Of a stretch of 64,000 nucleotides of DNA, positions 11,732 through 22,781 are shown in pieces (position 1 is the stretch's first letter; each line of letters starts with the position of its first letter). Under the pieces are notes generated by a model. The model was not told the origin of the DNA. It ran no database searches and worked only from the letters and a program-made list of their open reading frames with translations. This DNA is from Cryptomeria japonica (lineage: Eukaryota; Streptophyta; Pinopsida; Cupressales; Cupressaceae): positions 512,457,034-512,521,033 of the forward strand of contig NC_081415.1 in the NCBI RefSeq assembly GCF_030272615.1, written 5' to 3'. The position numbers and the translations under genes were made by a program.

Positions 11732-12640
11732 CTTGAGGAAGATCCTTTTACAAATATTTATGAGGTAAACCTTGGAGTCTATATGTTTCATGAACAAGGT
11801 TTTGTTGTCCCAAACTTGATGAAGGATGCATGGCAACAAGATAACTAGCACCAAAATGAGTTTTGGAAGCTCTGTTTTGATGGGTCAAGAAGTAAGAATG
11901 GTGATGGAGGTGGTTGCATGTTGATTTCCCCTATTGATGATAAGTATTATGCAAGTTTCAAGTTTTATTTCAGTTGCACCAGCAATACAGCTAAGTATGA
12001 GGCCTTAATTCATGGTCTACAATGGGCAAAGAAGAGGGTAATCAACTATTTGCAGGTATATGGTGATAGTGAATTAATAGTCAACTAGGTAAGAGGTTTC
12101 CATACCACTAAGAATGAAATTTTAAAGTCCTATAAGCATAGATTATGGGATCTTATTGAAGATTTTCAAGCTTTTAATATGCTCTTTATTCCTAGAGATT
12201 TAAATAAACATGCTGATAGACTTGTTGTAGTAGGTGCATAGTATGATATACCAAGTGATATCAACAATATTAATAAACAATAGTATGTGAAAGTAATTGT
12301 TAGGTATTCTATTCCTATTGATGTTGATCATTTGCAAGCTTTTGATAGTGATCAGCAAATTATTAACTTTTTGAGGGAAGAGGCAAAGTTTTCAAATGCC
12401 AACCAAGAGAAGCTTAAGCAGCAGTATGATGATTAGATCATATAGCTGAAAACAAACAAGCTACCAAAGGGTTTGGTCATATTGGATTCAATTTTCAATG
12501 AGGATGACCAAGTGAGAAAGGAAAAATATAGCTTGTAGATCAAGGAGGAACACTATGAAAATGTTGAAATTTTCAAAGATAAGTTCTTGAAGCTTGGCAA
12601 GGTGTGTACTTTAGAGGAAAGGCATGCATTTGTTTTACTT
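11732..12640 (+). pseudogene. Gypsy-A extra RNase H domain upstream of RT
   Basis: The reading resumes in frame from 3690 with LEEDPFTNIYEVNLGVYMF. An RNase HI fold follows near 11860-12240: FWKLCFDGSRSKNGDGGGCM holds the first Asp, NTAKYEALIHGLQWA the Glu, VYGDSELIVN the second Asp, and PRDLNKHADRLVV the C-terminal Asp region. The Gly-rich start and the AKYEALI helix resemble the additional (archaeal-type) RNase H of plant Tat elements more than the ordinary gypsy RNase H. The ordinary one is also present here, after RT at about 21000-21200. TAG stops occur at Gln-like codons. The linker to RT runs to about 12640. The position before RT is unlike the usual RT-RH-aRH-INT order. Confidence 0.78.
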
Positions 12641-13236
12641 TGCCAAGAGTTTAGTGACATATTTGCTTGGCAATATTCTAATTTAAAAGGCTTTGACCCT
12701 AGTATTTCCTAGCATACCATAGAGATTGAGCCAAATTCTAAACCGATAAGGAAAAAACAAAGGCCTCTTAACCCAAAGCTTGAGCCCCTTATGGTCAAAG
12801 AGTTGAATAAACTCATTGAGAGCAACATCATTTTTCCTATTAAGCACACCTTGTGGGTGTCAAACATTGTCCCAGCTAGGAAAAAGAATGGTGAAATCAG
12901 ACTTTGTGTTGATTTTTGGGACCTCAATAGGGCCTCATTGAAGGATAGATACCCGTTGTCCTCTATGGAGTAGATTCTACAAGTTGTTGCAGGTTCTGAG
13001 AGATTATCCTTGCTAGATGGATTTTTATGTTATAACCAAGTTTTATTTAAGGAGGAGGATCAGTTCAAAACAACATTTACAACCAAATGGGGCACTATGG
13101 CATATAAGAAGATGCCATTTGATTTTTCAAATGCTGGTGCCACCTTTCAATGTTCCATCGATATGGCATTTCATGGCTTGATGTATAAATTTGTACTTGT
13201 TTATTTGGATGATATTAGTGTTTATTGCAGAGATTC
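12641..13236 (+). pseudogene. Gypsy-A reverse transcriptase, N-terminal part
   Basis: The same frame continues from the extra RNase H. It shows LCQEFSDIFAWQYSNLKGFD, then PIRKKQRPLNPKLEPLMVKE, then IRLCVDFWDLNRASLKDRYP and the polymerase motif A region LSLLDGFLCYNQV. The second catalytic motif is intact as VLVYLDDISVY near 13193-13225. Stops are TAG (for example in SIS*HTIEIEP and in SSME*ILQ). The segment ends at YCRDS, inside the GATTC target of Chromo-B, and resumes without frame loss at 20637 with SSEHLGPLRKLFE. Confidence 0.88.
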
Positions 13237-14358
13237 TCGTGTAGGGCACCTAATTTGCATTTTTTTTGTTTTGGAATTGTAATAAGGATGGGAGTCCACC
13301 ATCCATGTCTCATGATCCAATATGTGTGGTCAAGTCATTCTAAGGCCATTGTATAAGCCTAGAAGTTCCTTAGTCCACTAGGATCTAGTCTAGGCAAGTC
13401 TACGCAATTTTGACAATTTTCATGATTTAGACTTTGGCATTTGGTAGGATGTCCATTTCTATAATTTCATGCTCAAATTCATGGGTTGAGAGGTTCCAAG
13501 TTGGCCATCAAGTGCAAACAATGGAAAAGTGCTCACAAAGTTGCAAAAGCACAAAAAAATTGCAAAAAGTTGCATAGCAACTATGACAACATTTGCAAAT
13601 TTTGGTTGGATGACATGTCCAACATCTCCAACTGATTGGGATCAGTTAAATGTGGTTGGGGAAGCCTATTTAAGGTTCCCAATTTTAAATCCATGAGATT
13701 GGAGGTTTTTGTAATGTTTTATGATAAAATTTATGCAAATAAAATAGATTTTCTGAGCAAACTTTCATAGGACAGTCACGGTACAGATTGTACGTATGGA
13801 TCTATGGGCATGAAAGGGTAGAGGGGTGAATCACCCATCATTTACATTTGGTTTTATTCAATTTGGTGCTGATTTGAGAAACATATCTCTATTTTAGTGA
13901 GAACAACCCGTGAATCTAGGGTTTGGAGGGTTTTCACACAAAATGAAGCATATCTTGCAAATCCCATGGTGAAATTTCTTGTTTTTCTAGGATTTGCAAG
14001 GTTAGAGGATGTATTTTAAAAACCCAAAAGCTTAGGGTCTAGAAGAGAAGGAAAAGAAGGATTTGGTCATGCCCTAAGCTAAATATTTGTATGTATTTAG
14101 CTAGTCAAAGAGGTGTTTGGTGAAATTGTTAATGGGTGACTGCCTAAAACCTGGTCCAAGGCATTGATTAAGGTTCCTAGAAGGTGGATAGACCTTCCAA
14201 AAGATAGTATTGTGTGCAAGTCTATAGGTAGGTGAGGGTAAGTCCTTTTAACCAATATTGTGTGTGGGTAGGGTTGGCTAAGTCCTTTGAGTCACCCTTT
14301 GGAGCCCTAGAGACATTTTGAGTCTGTTTGCACACTTTCAGTTGTGCACTCTGCATCA
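13237..14358 (+). repeat. Chromo-B 5' LTR
   Basis: Begins TCGTGTAGGGCACC (TGG in the other copy) and ends GCACTCTGCATCA, 1122 bp. Compared with the 3' LTR it lacks about 440 bp after CCTTCCAAAA near 14205. A TATA-like CTATTTAAGG lies near 13667-13676. Confidence 0.88.
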
Positions 14359-14360
14359 AG

Positions 14361-14372
14361 TGGTATTAGAGC
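14361..14372 (+). other. Chromo-B primer-binding site
   Basis: TGGTATTAGAGC starts two bases after the LTR and matches the initiator-Met type TGGTATCAGAGC with one change. Confidence 0.8.
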
Positions 14373-14399
14373 ACCACTAAGATCCCTGGTCCTAAGAAG

Positions 14400-15478
14400 A
14401 TGTCAGAGAATGAAGGAAATGATGGGGATGAATTCCCTCTAAACATCACCAACAAGGAGTTGGCAAAAATGTTCAAAGAACACCTAGCAAGGAGGAAGAA
14501 GATGGAGATGGAGTTAGAAAGACTCAAGCATAGACAAGGGACAAGAAGAGATGAAGAGGAATGTGAGGAAGAAGAGGAAGAATAGGCCCCTAGGTCTCGG
14601 CTTGATGGATTGAATATACCTGCTGATAAAAGACACTTACTTAAAGCCATTGAAAAGGTAGGCAGGAAGAATAGTAAACCTGATGTTCCATTGTTCATAG
14701 GAAAGATGAATGCAGAAGAATGCATGGATTGGGTAGAAGCCCTTGAAAACTACTTTGAATGTGATGATACATCTAAGAGTTCAAAGGTGAATATTGAAAA
14801 GTCAAAGATGAAGGGACCAACAATGAGTTGGTGGAACTTCTTGCAGAATGAGAGAGTTGAGAACAACAAAGTACCTATCACCACATGGAAGAAGATGTTG
14901 GCTAAGGTAAAGAAACAATTTGTGCCTGAAGACTATGAAGTTACCTCCACAAGAAGCTACATAACCTAAAACAAAAAGATATGGATGTAAGTACCTATAC
15001 AAAGGAGTTTTATAAACTTTCTTTGAAGACTAAAATGTTTGAAACTGAAAATCAGAAGCTGGCTAGATATGTAAATGGATTGAAATATAGCATTCAGGAT
15101 GAGTTGAGTTTGTTTAACCCTAAATCAGTCCATAAATGTCATTAAATGGCATTGAAAATTGAAGAAAAACAAAGGAAGAGAGGTGAACAAAACAATAAAG
15201 GTGGTAGGGGCAATTCAAATTTTAGAGGAAGAGGCAGATTTCATGGCAGAGGTTCATTCCAAAAGTAGCAAGGTGAAGGCAGCCATCAAGATGTTGAAAA
15301 AGATTCAAGTTATAGAAGCAATTCTAGAGGTGGAAGAGGCAATGGAAGAGGTAGATTTGGAGGTAGAGGCTCTAATGTCTTTACTGGGAGATGTTTCTCA
15401 TGCAACCAAGTAGGCCACCAATCATTTAGGTGTCCTGAGAAGGCAAGTAGCAGTTCAGGCCAGCAAGGAGAAAGAAGA
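14400..15478 (+). pseudogene. Chromo-B gag
   Basis: ATG at 14400 starts MSENEGNDGDEFPLNITNKE, a charged N-terminus with a Lys/Glu coiled coil and an acidic run up to a TAG at 14583. The retrotransposon gag fold follows: DVPLFIGKMNAEECMDWVEA near 14680-14740 and ITTWKKMLAKVKKQFVP near 14878-14930. A one-base shift lies near 14945. After it an Arg/Gly-rich stretch (FRGRGRFHGRG; NGRGRFGGRG) precedes the zinc knuckle CFSCNQVGHQSFRC (CX2CX4HX4C) near 15391-15432. The gag frame after the shift is the same as that of pol, as expected for a single gag-pol polyprotein. RGG-type stretches bind RNA. Confidence 0.85.
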
Positions 15479-16486
15479 GTGCAACTAGCCCAAGAAGATG
15501 ATCACCAAAGCACCACCTCATACCATAATGCCTCATCAAGACCTGCTGATCCAGTCATTGGGGAATGCATCATGTTTAATAGGTCACTCTTGACACCAAT
15601 CAGCAAGGAACCACCACAAAGAAAGTCTTTGTTCTGGACAATATGCTTAGTGAATGGTAAAGTATGCAAGGTAATTGTAGATTCTAGATCCACTGAAAAC
15701 TTGGTTTCTACTGAAATGATTGAAAAGTTAGGAATAAAGAAAATACCTTATCCTAACTCCTATAAAGTTTCATGGTTGAATAAGGAGAAACAAACATTAG
15801 TTGATGAACAATGTTGGATAAGTTTTGCAATGGGTGAATATGAAGATAAGGTTTTGTGTGAAGTAGTGCACATGGATGCTTGCCATCTTCTTTTAGGAAG
15901 ACCTTGGCAATATGATACTAGTGCCCGGCATGATGGGAAGAAGAATGTGTATCACATCAAGAAGAATGGTGATAGTTTCACAATAACACCCTTGCCAGAT
16001 GAGCCAGAGGAGAAGACCTCAACTAACAGTGTGATGTTGGTGGGAGAAAAGGAGTTCATGAGAGGCTTGAAGGAAGAGAAGACACTGTGTTTTTCTATTG
16101 TAGTGAAGCCTAAAGATAGTAGGCCTAAGGAGGAGAAAAATTAGAACTTTGCAAAGGATGTAGGCCCCAAGGAGGTGGCTGATTTGTTGAACCAATACAA
16201 AGGAATTGTTGCTGATGGAACCAATGACACCTTTCCCCCTGAGAGGTTGATAAGTCATTGTATAGACCTGATTCTAGGAGCCACTTTTCCTAACAAGGCT
16301 ACTTACAAACTCACACCTGAATAGAATGCTGAGGTGTCTAGGAAAATCCAAGAGTTGTTGGAGAAGGGTTTCATAAGGAAAAGTATTAGTCCCTATGTTG
16401 TACCAACAGTCCTTGCACCTAAGAAGGAAGGAACTTGGAGATTATGTATTGACTCCAGAGCAATCAACAAAATCACCATCGGATAC
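15479..16486 (+). pseudogene. Chromo-B protease and start of RT
   Basis: In frame with gag. The protease motif reads KVIVDSRSTENLVSTEMIEK near 15670-15725; the usual DSGAT has become DSRST, so the Gly next to the catalytic Asp is Arg. CHLLLGRPWQYD near 15880 is the conserved end of the protease fold. TAG codons interrupt at 16142 and 16322. The region before RT contains [20 protein letters not shown] and [16 protein letters not shown], the start of the RT fingers, up to a TAG at 16487 where Gln is expected. The run is otherwise open and decayed only by point changes. Confidence 0.85.
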
Positions 16487-16487
16487 T

Positions 16488-18400
16488 AGTTTCCAATGCC
16501 TAGATTGGAAGATCTCATGGATTGTTTGGGAGGGGCTAAGTACTACTCAAAGATTGACCGCAAAAGTGGATATCATCAAGTACGGATTAGACAAGGAGAT
16601 GAGTGGAAAATAGCATTTAAAACTAATGAAGGTTTGTTTGAATGGGTTGTAATGCCCTTTGGTTTGTCTAATGCTCCTAGCACTTTTATGCGCTTGATGA
16701 ATGAAGTTCTAGCACCTTTCATTAACAAGTTTATTGTAGTGTATATGGATGATATTTTTGTGTTTAGTAGCAGCAAGGAGCAGCATCTCAAACACATAGA
16801 CATGGTTCTTAAGAGACTACATGAGCAGAAACTGAAAATCAACCTTGAGAAGTGTTTTTTCGTGCAAGAAGAGCTGGTTTTCCTAGGATTTGTCATCTCA
16901 AAAGGAACTTTGAAAATGGATCCATCCAAAGTTGAAATCATTCTCAATTGGCCAGCACCTACTAATTCCACTAAGGTAAAAAGCTTTCATGGCTTATGTA
17001 GTTTCTATAGAAAGTTCATTAAAAACTTTAGTGGAATTTGTGCTCCTCTCATGGATACTATAAAAGGTGGAAGGAAGTGTGTGTTTGCATGGACTAATGA
17101 AGCAAATAGGTCATTTGAGGCATTGAAAAAGAAGATTGTAGAACTTCCCATGCTTGTACTTCTTGATTTTCATAAGGTTTTTGTGGTAGAATGTGATGCT
17201 AGCAACAGGGCTATTGGAGGAGTCCTAAGCCAAGAAGGGAGGCCAGTTGCCTTCTTCAGTGAAAAGTTGAATGAGGCTAAACAAAAGTACTCCACCTATG
17301 ACCTGGAACTCTATGATATGGTCCAAGCCTTGAGGAAATGGAGGCACTACCTACTTCCGAAGGAGTTTATTGTGTTTACAGATAATCAAGCTTTGAGTTT
17401 TTTGAATAGGCAAGAGAAGCTTCATCATAGACATGTTAAATGGATGGAATTTTTGCAATCTTATACTTTCACCATAAAACATAAGAAAGGTATTGCTAAT
17501 AAAGTTGAAGATGCTCTAAGTAGGAGGAATTTGACCATTCAAGGGATTCAATTGGAAAGTGTAGGTATACACACCGTAAAGGACATGTACGCTATGGATG
17601 ATGATTTCAAGGAAATCTACAAGGTATGTGTTGATATGACAGCCAGGTATCATACTGAGTTTTTTGAATTTTTGGTGCAAGATGGATACTTGTTTAAAGG
17701 TAGTTTGCTTTGTGTGCCTAAGGGGTCAATAAGGGAGAATATAATCAAGGAAAAGCATTGTGGGAGTCTAGCAAGGCACTTTGGAGTAGATAAAACATTG
17801 GAGTTGGTAAGAAGATTTTATTATTGGCCTAAACTTCAGACTGATGTAAGAAAGTTTGTTGAGACTTGGATTGTGTGTCAAAGGGCCAAAGGCCAATCAT
17901 CTAATGCAAGACTTTGTACACCATTACCTATCCCTTCAAAGCCATGGGACTCAGTAAGTATGGATTTTGTGCTTGGACTTCCTAAAACTAAATCTAGTTT
18001 TGATAGTGTATATGTGGTTGTGGATAGATTTTCAAAAATGGCTCATTTTATTCCTTGCAAAACCACTCATGATGCTTCACATGTTGCTGGTTTATTCTTC
18101 AAAGAAATAGTAAGACTTCATGGATTACCTATGTTAATCATTTTTGATAGGGATCCTAAGTTTATAGGTCACTTTTGGAGGACCTTATGGAAGAAACTTG
18201 GTACTAATGTGGCTTTGTCTTCAGCATACCATCCTCAATCAGATGGATAGACTGAGGTCATCAATAGGTCACTTGGCAACCTCTTGAGGTGTCTCACACA
18301 AGAGCATGGTTCAAGTTGGGATTCTATCCTAGCACAGGCAGAATTTTCTTACAATGATTCCATAAATAGGAGTACAGGTATGACACCTTTTTCAGATTGT
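16488..18400 (+). pseudogene. Chromo-B reverse transcriptase, RNase H and integrase
   Basis: A stretch of 584 codons (16496-18250) is open. RT shows YYSKIDRKSGYHQVRI (motif A Asp present), EWVVMPFGLSNAPSTF and the catalytic VVYMDDIFVFSS near 16735-16770. RNase H shows FVVECDASNRAIGGVL, YDLELYDMVQALRKW, FIVFTDNQAL and VEDALSRR. Integrase shows the HHCC finger (HCGSLARH...CQRAK), then VSMDFVLGLPKTK and IIFDRDPKFIGHFW with both Asp residues. A TAG at 18248 sits just before the Glu region TEVINR. A single extra T in a run near 18389 shifts the frame in SDCIWY. This is the best preserved pol in the window apart from Gypsy-C. Confidence 0.93.
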
Positions 18401-19043
18401 ATATGGTATGTACCCTAGAGGATTCATGGAACTAAGAGATGTTAGTCATTTGGAAAGGAAGAGTGCTTTGGCTGAAGATTTTGCAGAGATAATGAAGGAT
18501 GTGCATGAGCAAGTAAGGAACCGACTGAAATTTGCCACTGAGAAATATAAGGCAGCAGCAGATAAGAAAAGAAGAGATTTGCAATTCAAAGTGGGTTTTT
18601 TGGTGATAGTGGATTTGAAGAAGGAGAGGTTACCCAAGGAGAAATACACCAGGTTGATGATGAGGAAGCTTGGTCCATGCAAGATCCTCAAAAAGTGTGG
18701 AAACAATGCTTATCATGTTGATCTTCCTTCATCCATTGGTTTATCACCTATATTTAATGTTCCTAAATTATATCCTTATAAAGGACCTATAGATGATGTG
18801 TTTGTTGTAGGTAAATCTGATGTACAATAGGTTGAGGCACTTAAGGAGATGTCAAACCCAACTACCTTGAAGATTGAGAGCATTCTTGACAAGAGGGTGA
18901 TTAAACATACAATGAGAAAAGTATATTATGAATACTTGGTCAAATGGAGACACCAACCCCTAGAGGAAGCCACATGGATGACCAAGGAAGCCATTGAAAG
19001 GGCAGGTTTTCAGTTTGACAGCATCCCAACTCCAAGGACTTGA
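18401..19043 (+). pseudogene. Chromo-B integrase C-terminus and chromodomain
   Basis: After the one-base shift the reading goes on with MYPRGFMELRDVSH and a long amphipathic segment. KVGFLVIVDLKKERLPKEKY is the GPY/F-like DNA-binding part, and GLSPIFNVPKLYPYKG follows. A TAG lies near 18828. The C-terminal block near 18880-18990 reads ESILDKRVIKHTMRKVYYEY and LVKWRHQPLEEATWMTKEAI, a chromodomain of the kind found at the end of chromovirus integrases, where it guides integration to chromatin marks. Stop at about 19041, about 25 bp before the 3' LTR. Confidence 0.88.
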
Positions 19044-19065
19044 GTTCTTTTGAAGTTGTGGAGCA

Positions 19066-20631
19066 TGGTGCAGGGCACCTAATTTGCATTTTTTTTGTTT
19101 TGGAATTGTAATAAGGATGGGATTCCACCATCCATGTCTCATGATCCAATATGTGTGGTCAAGGTATTCTAAGGCCATTGTATAAGCCTAGAAGTCCCTT
19201 AGTCCACTAGGATCTAGTCTAGGCAAGTCTAGGCAATTTTGACAATTTTCATGATTTAGACTTTGGCATTTGGTAGGATGTCCATTTATATCATTTCATG
19301 CTTAGATACATGGGTTGAGAGGTCCAAAGTTTTCCATCAAGTGCAAACAATGGAAAAGTGCTCACAAAGTTGCAAAAGTGTAAAAAAATTGCAAAAAGTT
19401 GCATAGCAACTATGAGAACATTTGCAAATTTTGGTTGGATGAAATGTCCAACGTCTCCAACTAATTGGGACCAGTTAAATGTGGTTGGGGAAGCCTATTT
19501 AAGGCTCCCAATTTGAAATCCACGAGGTTGGAGGTTTTTGTAATGTTTTATGATCAAATTTCTGCAAATAAAACAAATTTTCTGAGCAAACTTTCATAGG
19601 TTAGTCACGGTACAGATTGTACATATAGATCTATGGGCATGAAAGGGTAGAGGGGTGAATCACCCATAATTTTATTTTGGTTTGATTCAATTTGGTGCTG
19701 ATTTGAGGAAGATATCAATGTTTTACTGAGAACAACCCGTGAATCTAGGATTTGGAGGGTTTTCACACAAAATGAAGCATATCTTGCAAATCCCATGGTG
19801 AAATTTCATGTTTTTATGGGCTTTGCAAGGTTAGAGGATTTATTTTAAAACCCCAAAATCTTAGGGTCTTGAAGAGAAGGAAAAGAGGGATTTGGTCATG
19901 CCCTAGGCTAAATATTTGTATGTATTTAGCTAGTTAAAGAGGTGTTTGGTGAAATTGTGCATGGGTGATTGCCCAAAACCTAGTCCAAGGCATTGATTAA
20001 GGTTCATAGAAGGTGGATAGACCTTCCAAAATCCTTCCCTTCTAGTATGCAGCTAATTTCAACATTTTACAAGGGTTCCAAGCCAAATTTGGCCAATTAG
20101 GCCTGTGAGCCTTGTAGGGGTTTGGGGTTGTAGGAGTACTGTGGGGCTTTGCCCTTTTGGGGAATGTTAGACCACTAGTAGGAGGTCACAAAACAATTAA
20201 AATAGTGCCAGGTCCCTTGGGAAATTTTTCTTATATCACCCATTTTCAGTTTGTGAGACCTAGTCGCTTAGTAGGTCAAATTGTGCATTTGGTGTTTGAG
20301 GGTTTGGAGAGTCAAACCAATGGTTGGAACTTAGTTGTCTAGGGTCAAATGAAGTGTGCCAAGTGTTTTTTCTGATCAGAGGAACCATTTGAGTCATTTT
20401 CCCTATTTGAGACTCAATAGGGGATTGAGTCCCTAAAGCAACTTTGGGTCTAAGTTGAGTAACCCATAGGGTTTGGGTTTGGCCTTGTGCAGGTCTGTAG
20501 GTAGGTGAGGGTGAGTCCTCTTAACCAGTATTGTGTGTGGGTAGGGTTGGCTAAGTCCTTTGAGTCACCCTTTGGAGCCCTAGAGACATTTTGAGTCTGT
20601 TTGCACACTTTCAGTTGTGCACTCTGCATCA
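19066..20631 (+). repeat. Chromo-B 3' LTR
   Basis: Begins TGGTGCAGGGCACC and ends GCACTCTGCATCA, 1566 bp. It carries about 440 bp (around 20035-20485) absent from the 5' LTR. Because the PBS side copy is shorter, the simplest reading is a deletion in the 5' LTR. Confidence 0.88.
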
Positions 20632-20636
20632 GATTC

Positions 20637-21400
20637 AAGTGAACACCTAGGTCCCCTAAGGAAACTTTTTGAGAGATGCAGGGAGTATGGTGTATGTCTT
20701 AACCCCAAAAAGTGTGTGCTTTTTGTTAATCAGGGTAAGCTTCTGGGCTATGTGGTATCAAAAGAAGGTATTACTATTGATCCAGAGAGGGTAAGTTCTA
20801 TTCTTTCCTTACCTCTACCAACACACAAGAAAGGCTTGCAAAGATTCTTGGGTAGGATTAATTTTGTTAGAAGGTTTATTCTAGATATTGCAGAGTTATT
20901 AAAGCCTCTAACTTCTATGCTAAAAAATAATATTCCTTTTTAGCTAGTCTAAGGATGGGAAGAGAAGTTTTGAGCTCATAAAGGAGGCACTTGCAGTTGC
21001 TCCTGCATTGCTGAATCCAAATTGTTTAAAAGACTTTATTTTGTATACTTATGGGAGCATTGACAATATCTCAACTATGCTGGTTCAAGAGAATGAGCAT
21101 GGTTTGGAGCAAACTTTGGCCTTTTTTAGTCAAGGCCTTAAGGATTATGAGGAGAAGTATTCTTTTGTTGAAAAACATGTTCTTGTTGTTTTTAGGTTTA
21201 AATAAGTTCAAACATATTTTGTCTAGCAACATGATTAAGTTGATGGTTTCTCACCCCTCAGTTAAAGAGTTTTTTCTCAGCAGAGACTTAAATGATAAGA
21301 GGGATGGCTGGATGACTAAAGTAATGTAATTTGATGTTGATATTAAGGTCACCAAGCTAGTTAGAGGTAAGGGACTATGTACAAGATGAAGAACAAGCAG
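20637..21400 (+). pseudogene. Gypsy-A RT C-terminus and ordinary RNase H
   Basis: This continues the RT of 13236. It shows GVCLNPKKCVLFVNQGKLLG, then ITIDPERVSSILSLPLP, then LQRFLGRINFVRRFI, the RT thumb and connection. A shift lies near 20940. The gypsy-type RNase H follows near 21008-21330: KDFILYTYGSIDNISTMLVQ, LAFFSQGLKDYEEKYSFVEK, and in another frame HPSVKEFFLSRDLNDKRDGW. The sequence after it (LVRGKGLC) is the usual link toward integrase. Frames change at least three times. Confidence 0.82.
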
Positions 21401-22634
21401 TTGTTCCTATTCCTCCTACTAGCTGGGTACAACAAATTACTCATTTCTTACTAACCGGTGAATTTCCTCATGGATTGAGTAAGTCAAGAAGAAGGTACTA
21501 TAGACTTTAGTCCATTCCCTATGTACTCTTGAATGGTTTTCTATTTAGAAAGGAATTTCAAGGTGTATTGTTGAGATGCATAGATGCTGATCAGATTGAT
21601 AAGGTATTGCATGAGTGTCATGAAGGGTCAATAGGAGGACACTTTTCAGCAAGAGCTACAACTCTAAAATTTATGAAAGGAGACTATTATTGGCCTATTT
21701 TTTTCAGAGATGCACATTCCTGGGTTAGAAAGTGTAAAGAATGTGCCATGTTTGTAGGAAAAGAGAAGTTGGCAGCACTGCCATTGCAACCTATTCAGGT
21801 AGAACAACCCTTTATGAAGTGGGGTTTGGATTTCATTAGAGTCATAAATACACCTTCAAGTGCTGGTCACAAGTGGGTGTTCATAGCCACTGATTATTTT
21901 ACTAAGTGGACTAAGGCTCTGGCACTAAAGGAAGCAAATGAGACAATAGTTTTGAACTTTTATGATGAGTTGATAACCAGATTTGGTATTCCAGAATCTA
22001 TAGTTTCAGATAATCCTCTTTCTTTTGTATGAAGTAGATTATCTGATTGGGCTGTAAAGAATGGTGTTTATCTCAACACCTCGTCTAACTATTATCCACA
22101 GGGTAATGGACAAGCTAAGTCCATAAATAAGAACCTTCTTAGAATCTTTAAGAGGATCATGGATGGAAATCAGTGAGCTTGGCATAGAAAGCTCAAACCA
22201 ACCTTATGGGTTGATAGAATCACACCAAAAAGGTCCACTGGAATGTCTTCATACATGCTTGTGTATGGGAAGGAAGAAAGGTTTCCTATTGCACTTGAGT
22301 TTCTAGCCCTTGATCTAGCTAACCAGCTGGATATGATTGAAGAAGAGGCTATGACATCAAGATTAGCTTAGCCGATTGAGATAGAAGAAGTTAAAAATAA
22401 GGAAATGAGGTAGATTGAGAATCACCAAGCTCAAATGAAAAGATATTTTGATAAGAGGACCACTCCTAGAGTGTTCAAGGAAGGTGGCATTATTGTGAAA
22501 TGGGATGAGTTCAAAAGCAAGCCATGCAAGCATACAAAGTTTGGTGCAAGAACAATGCCTTCCAGCTGTCAAGCTTGGAAGGTGAAGTTGAACCAATCCC
22601 AGTCAATGGGGCTCACCTCAAGCATTTCTTTTGA
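21401..22634 (+). pseudogene. Gypsy-A integrase
   Basis: An HHCC finger is seen as HECHEGSIGGHFSARAT followed by CKEC near 21610-21750. The core starts MKWGLDFIRVINTPSSAGHK near 21815. ATDYFTKWTKALAL and RFGIPESIVSDNPLSF near 21975-22030 hold the second Asp region. The Glu part (NGQAKSINKNLL) lies near 22100 in another frame. The C-terminus near 22480-22634 has IVKWDEFKSKPCKHTKF and, after a shift, PIPVNGAHLKHFF and a TGA at 22632-22634. No chromodomain follows, which separates this element from Chromo-B and Gypsy-C. Bases 22635-22776 hold no gene. Confidence 0.83.
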
Positions 22635-22781
22635 GGTATGCCTAAAATTTGTATATTTTCAAAATTTTCTAGTTGTAATAAGTGCTTTTGCACAATAAGT
22701 CAGTTTGCAATTTTGTTTTCCCTAAGTGCCTAGGGCACATTTCTTTTGAAGTTATAGGGATATTAGTACACTACTATAGTG

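Larger units (their letters stand above)
13237..20631 (+). mobile_element. Chromo-B: chromodomain Ty3/gypsy element nested in Gypsy-A RT
   Basis: LTRs lie at 13237-14358 and 19066-20631. The 5-bp flanks are identical, GATTC at 13232-13236 and 20632-20636. Removing the element and one GATTC restores the Gypsy-A RT reading, so the boundaries are secure. The interior is one gag-pol unit ending in a chromodomain. Damage is light: a few TAG stops and two small indels. The two LTRs are very similar, apart from a block of about 440 bp present only in the right LTR. Confidence 0.92.

Noticed and set aside
18849-19043. Separate chromodomain gene
   Set aside because: It is in frame with the integrase C-terminus after one TAG, and lies at the usual end of chromovirus pol, so it is part of Chromo-B.
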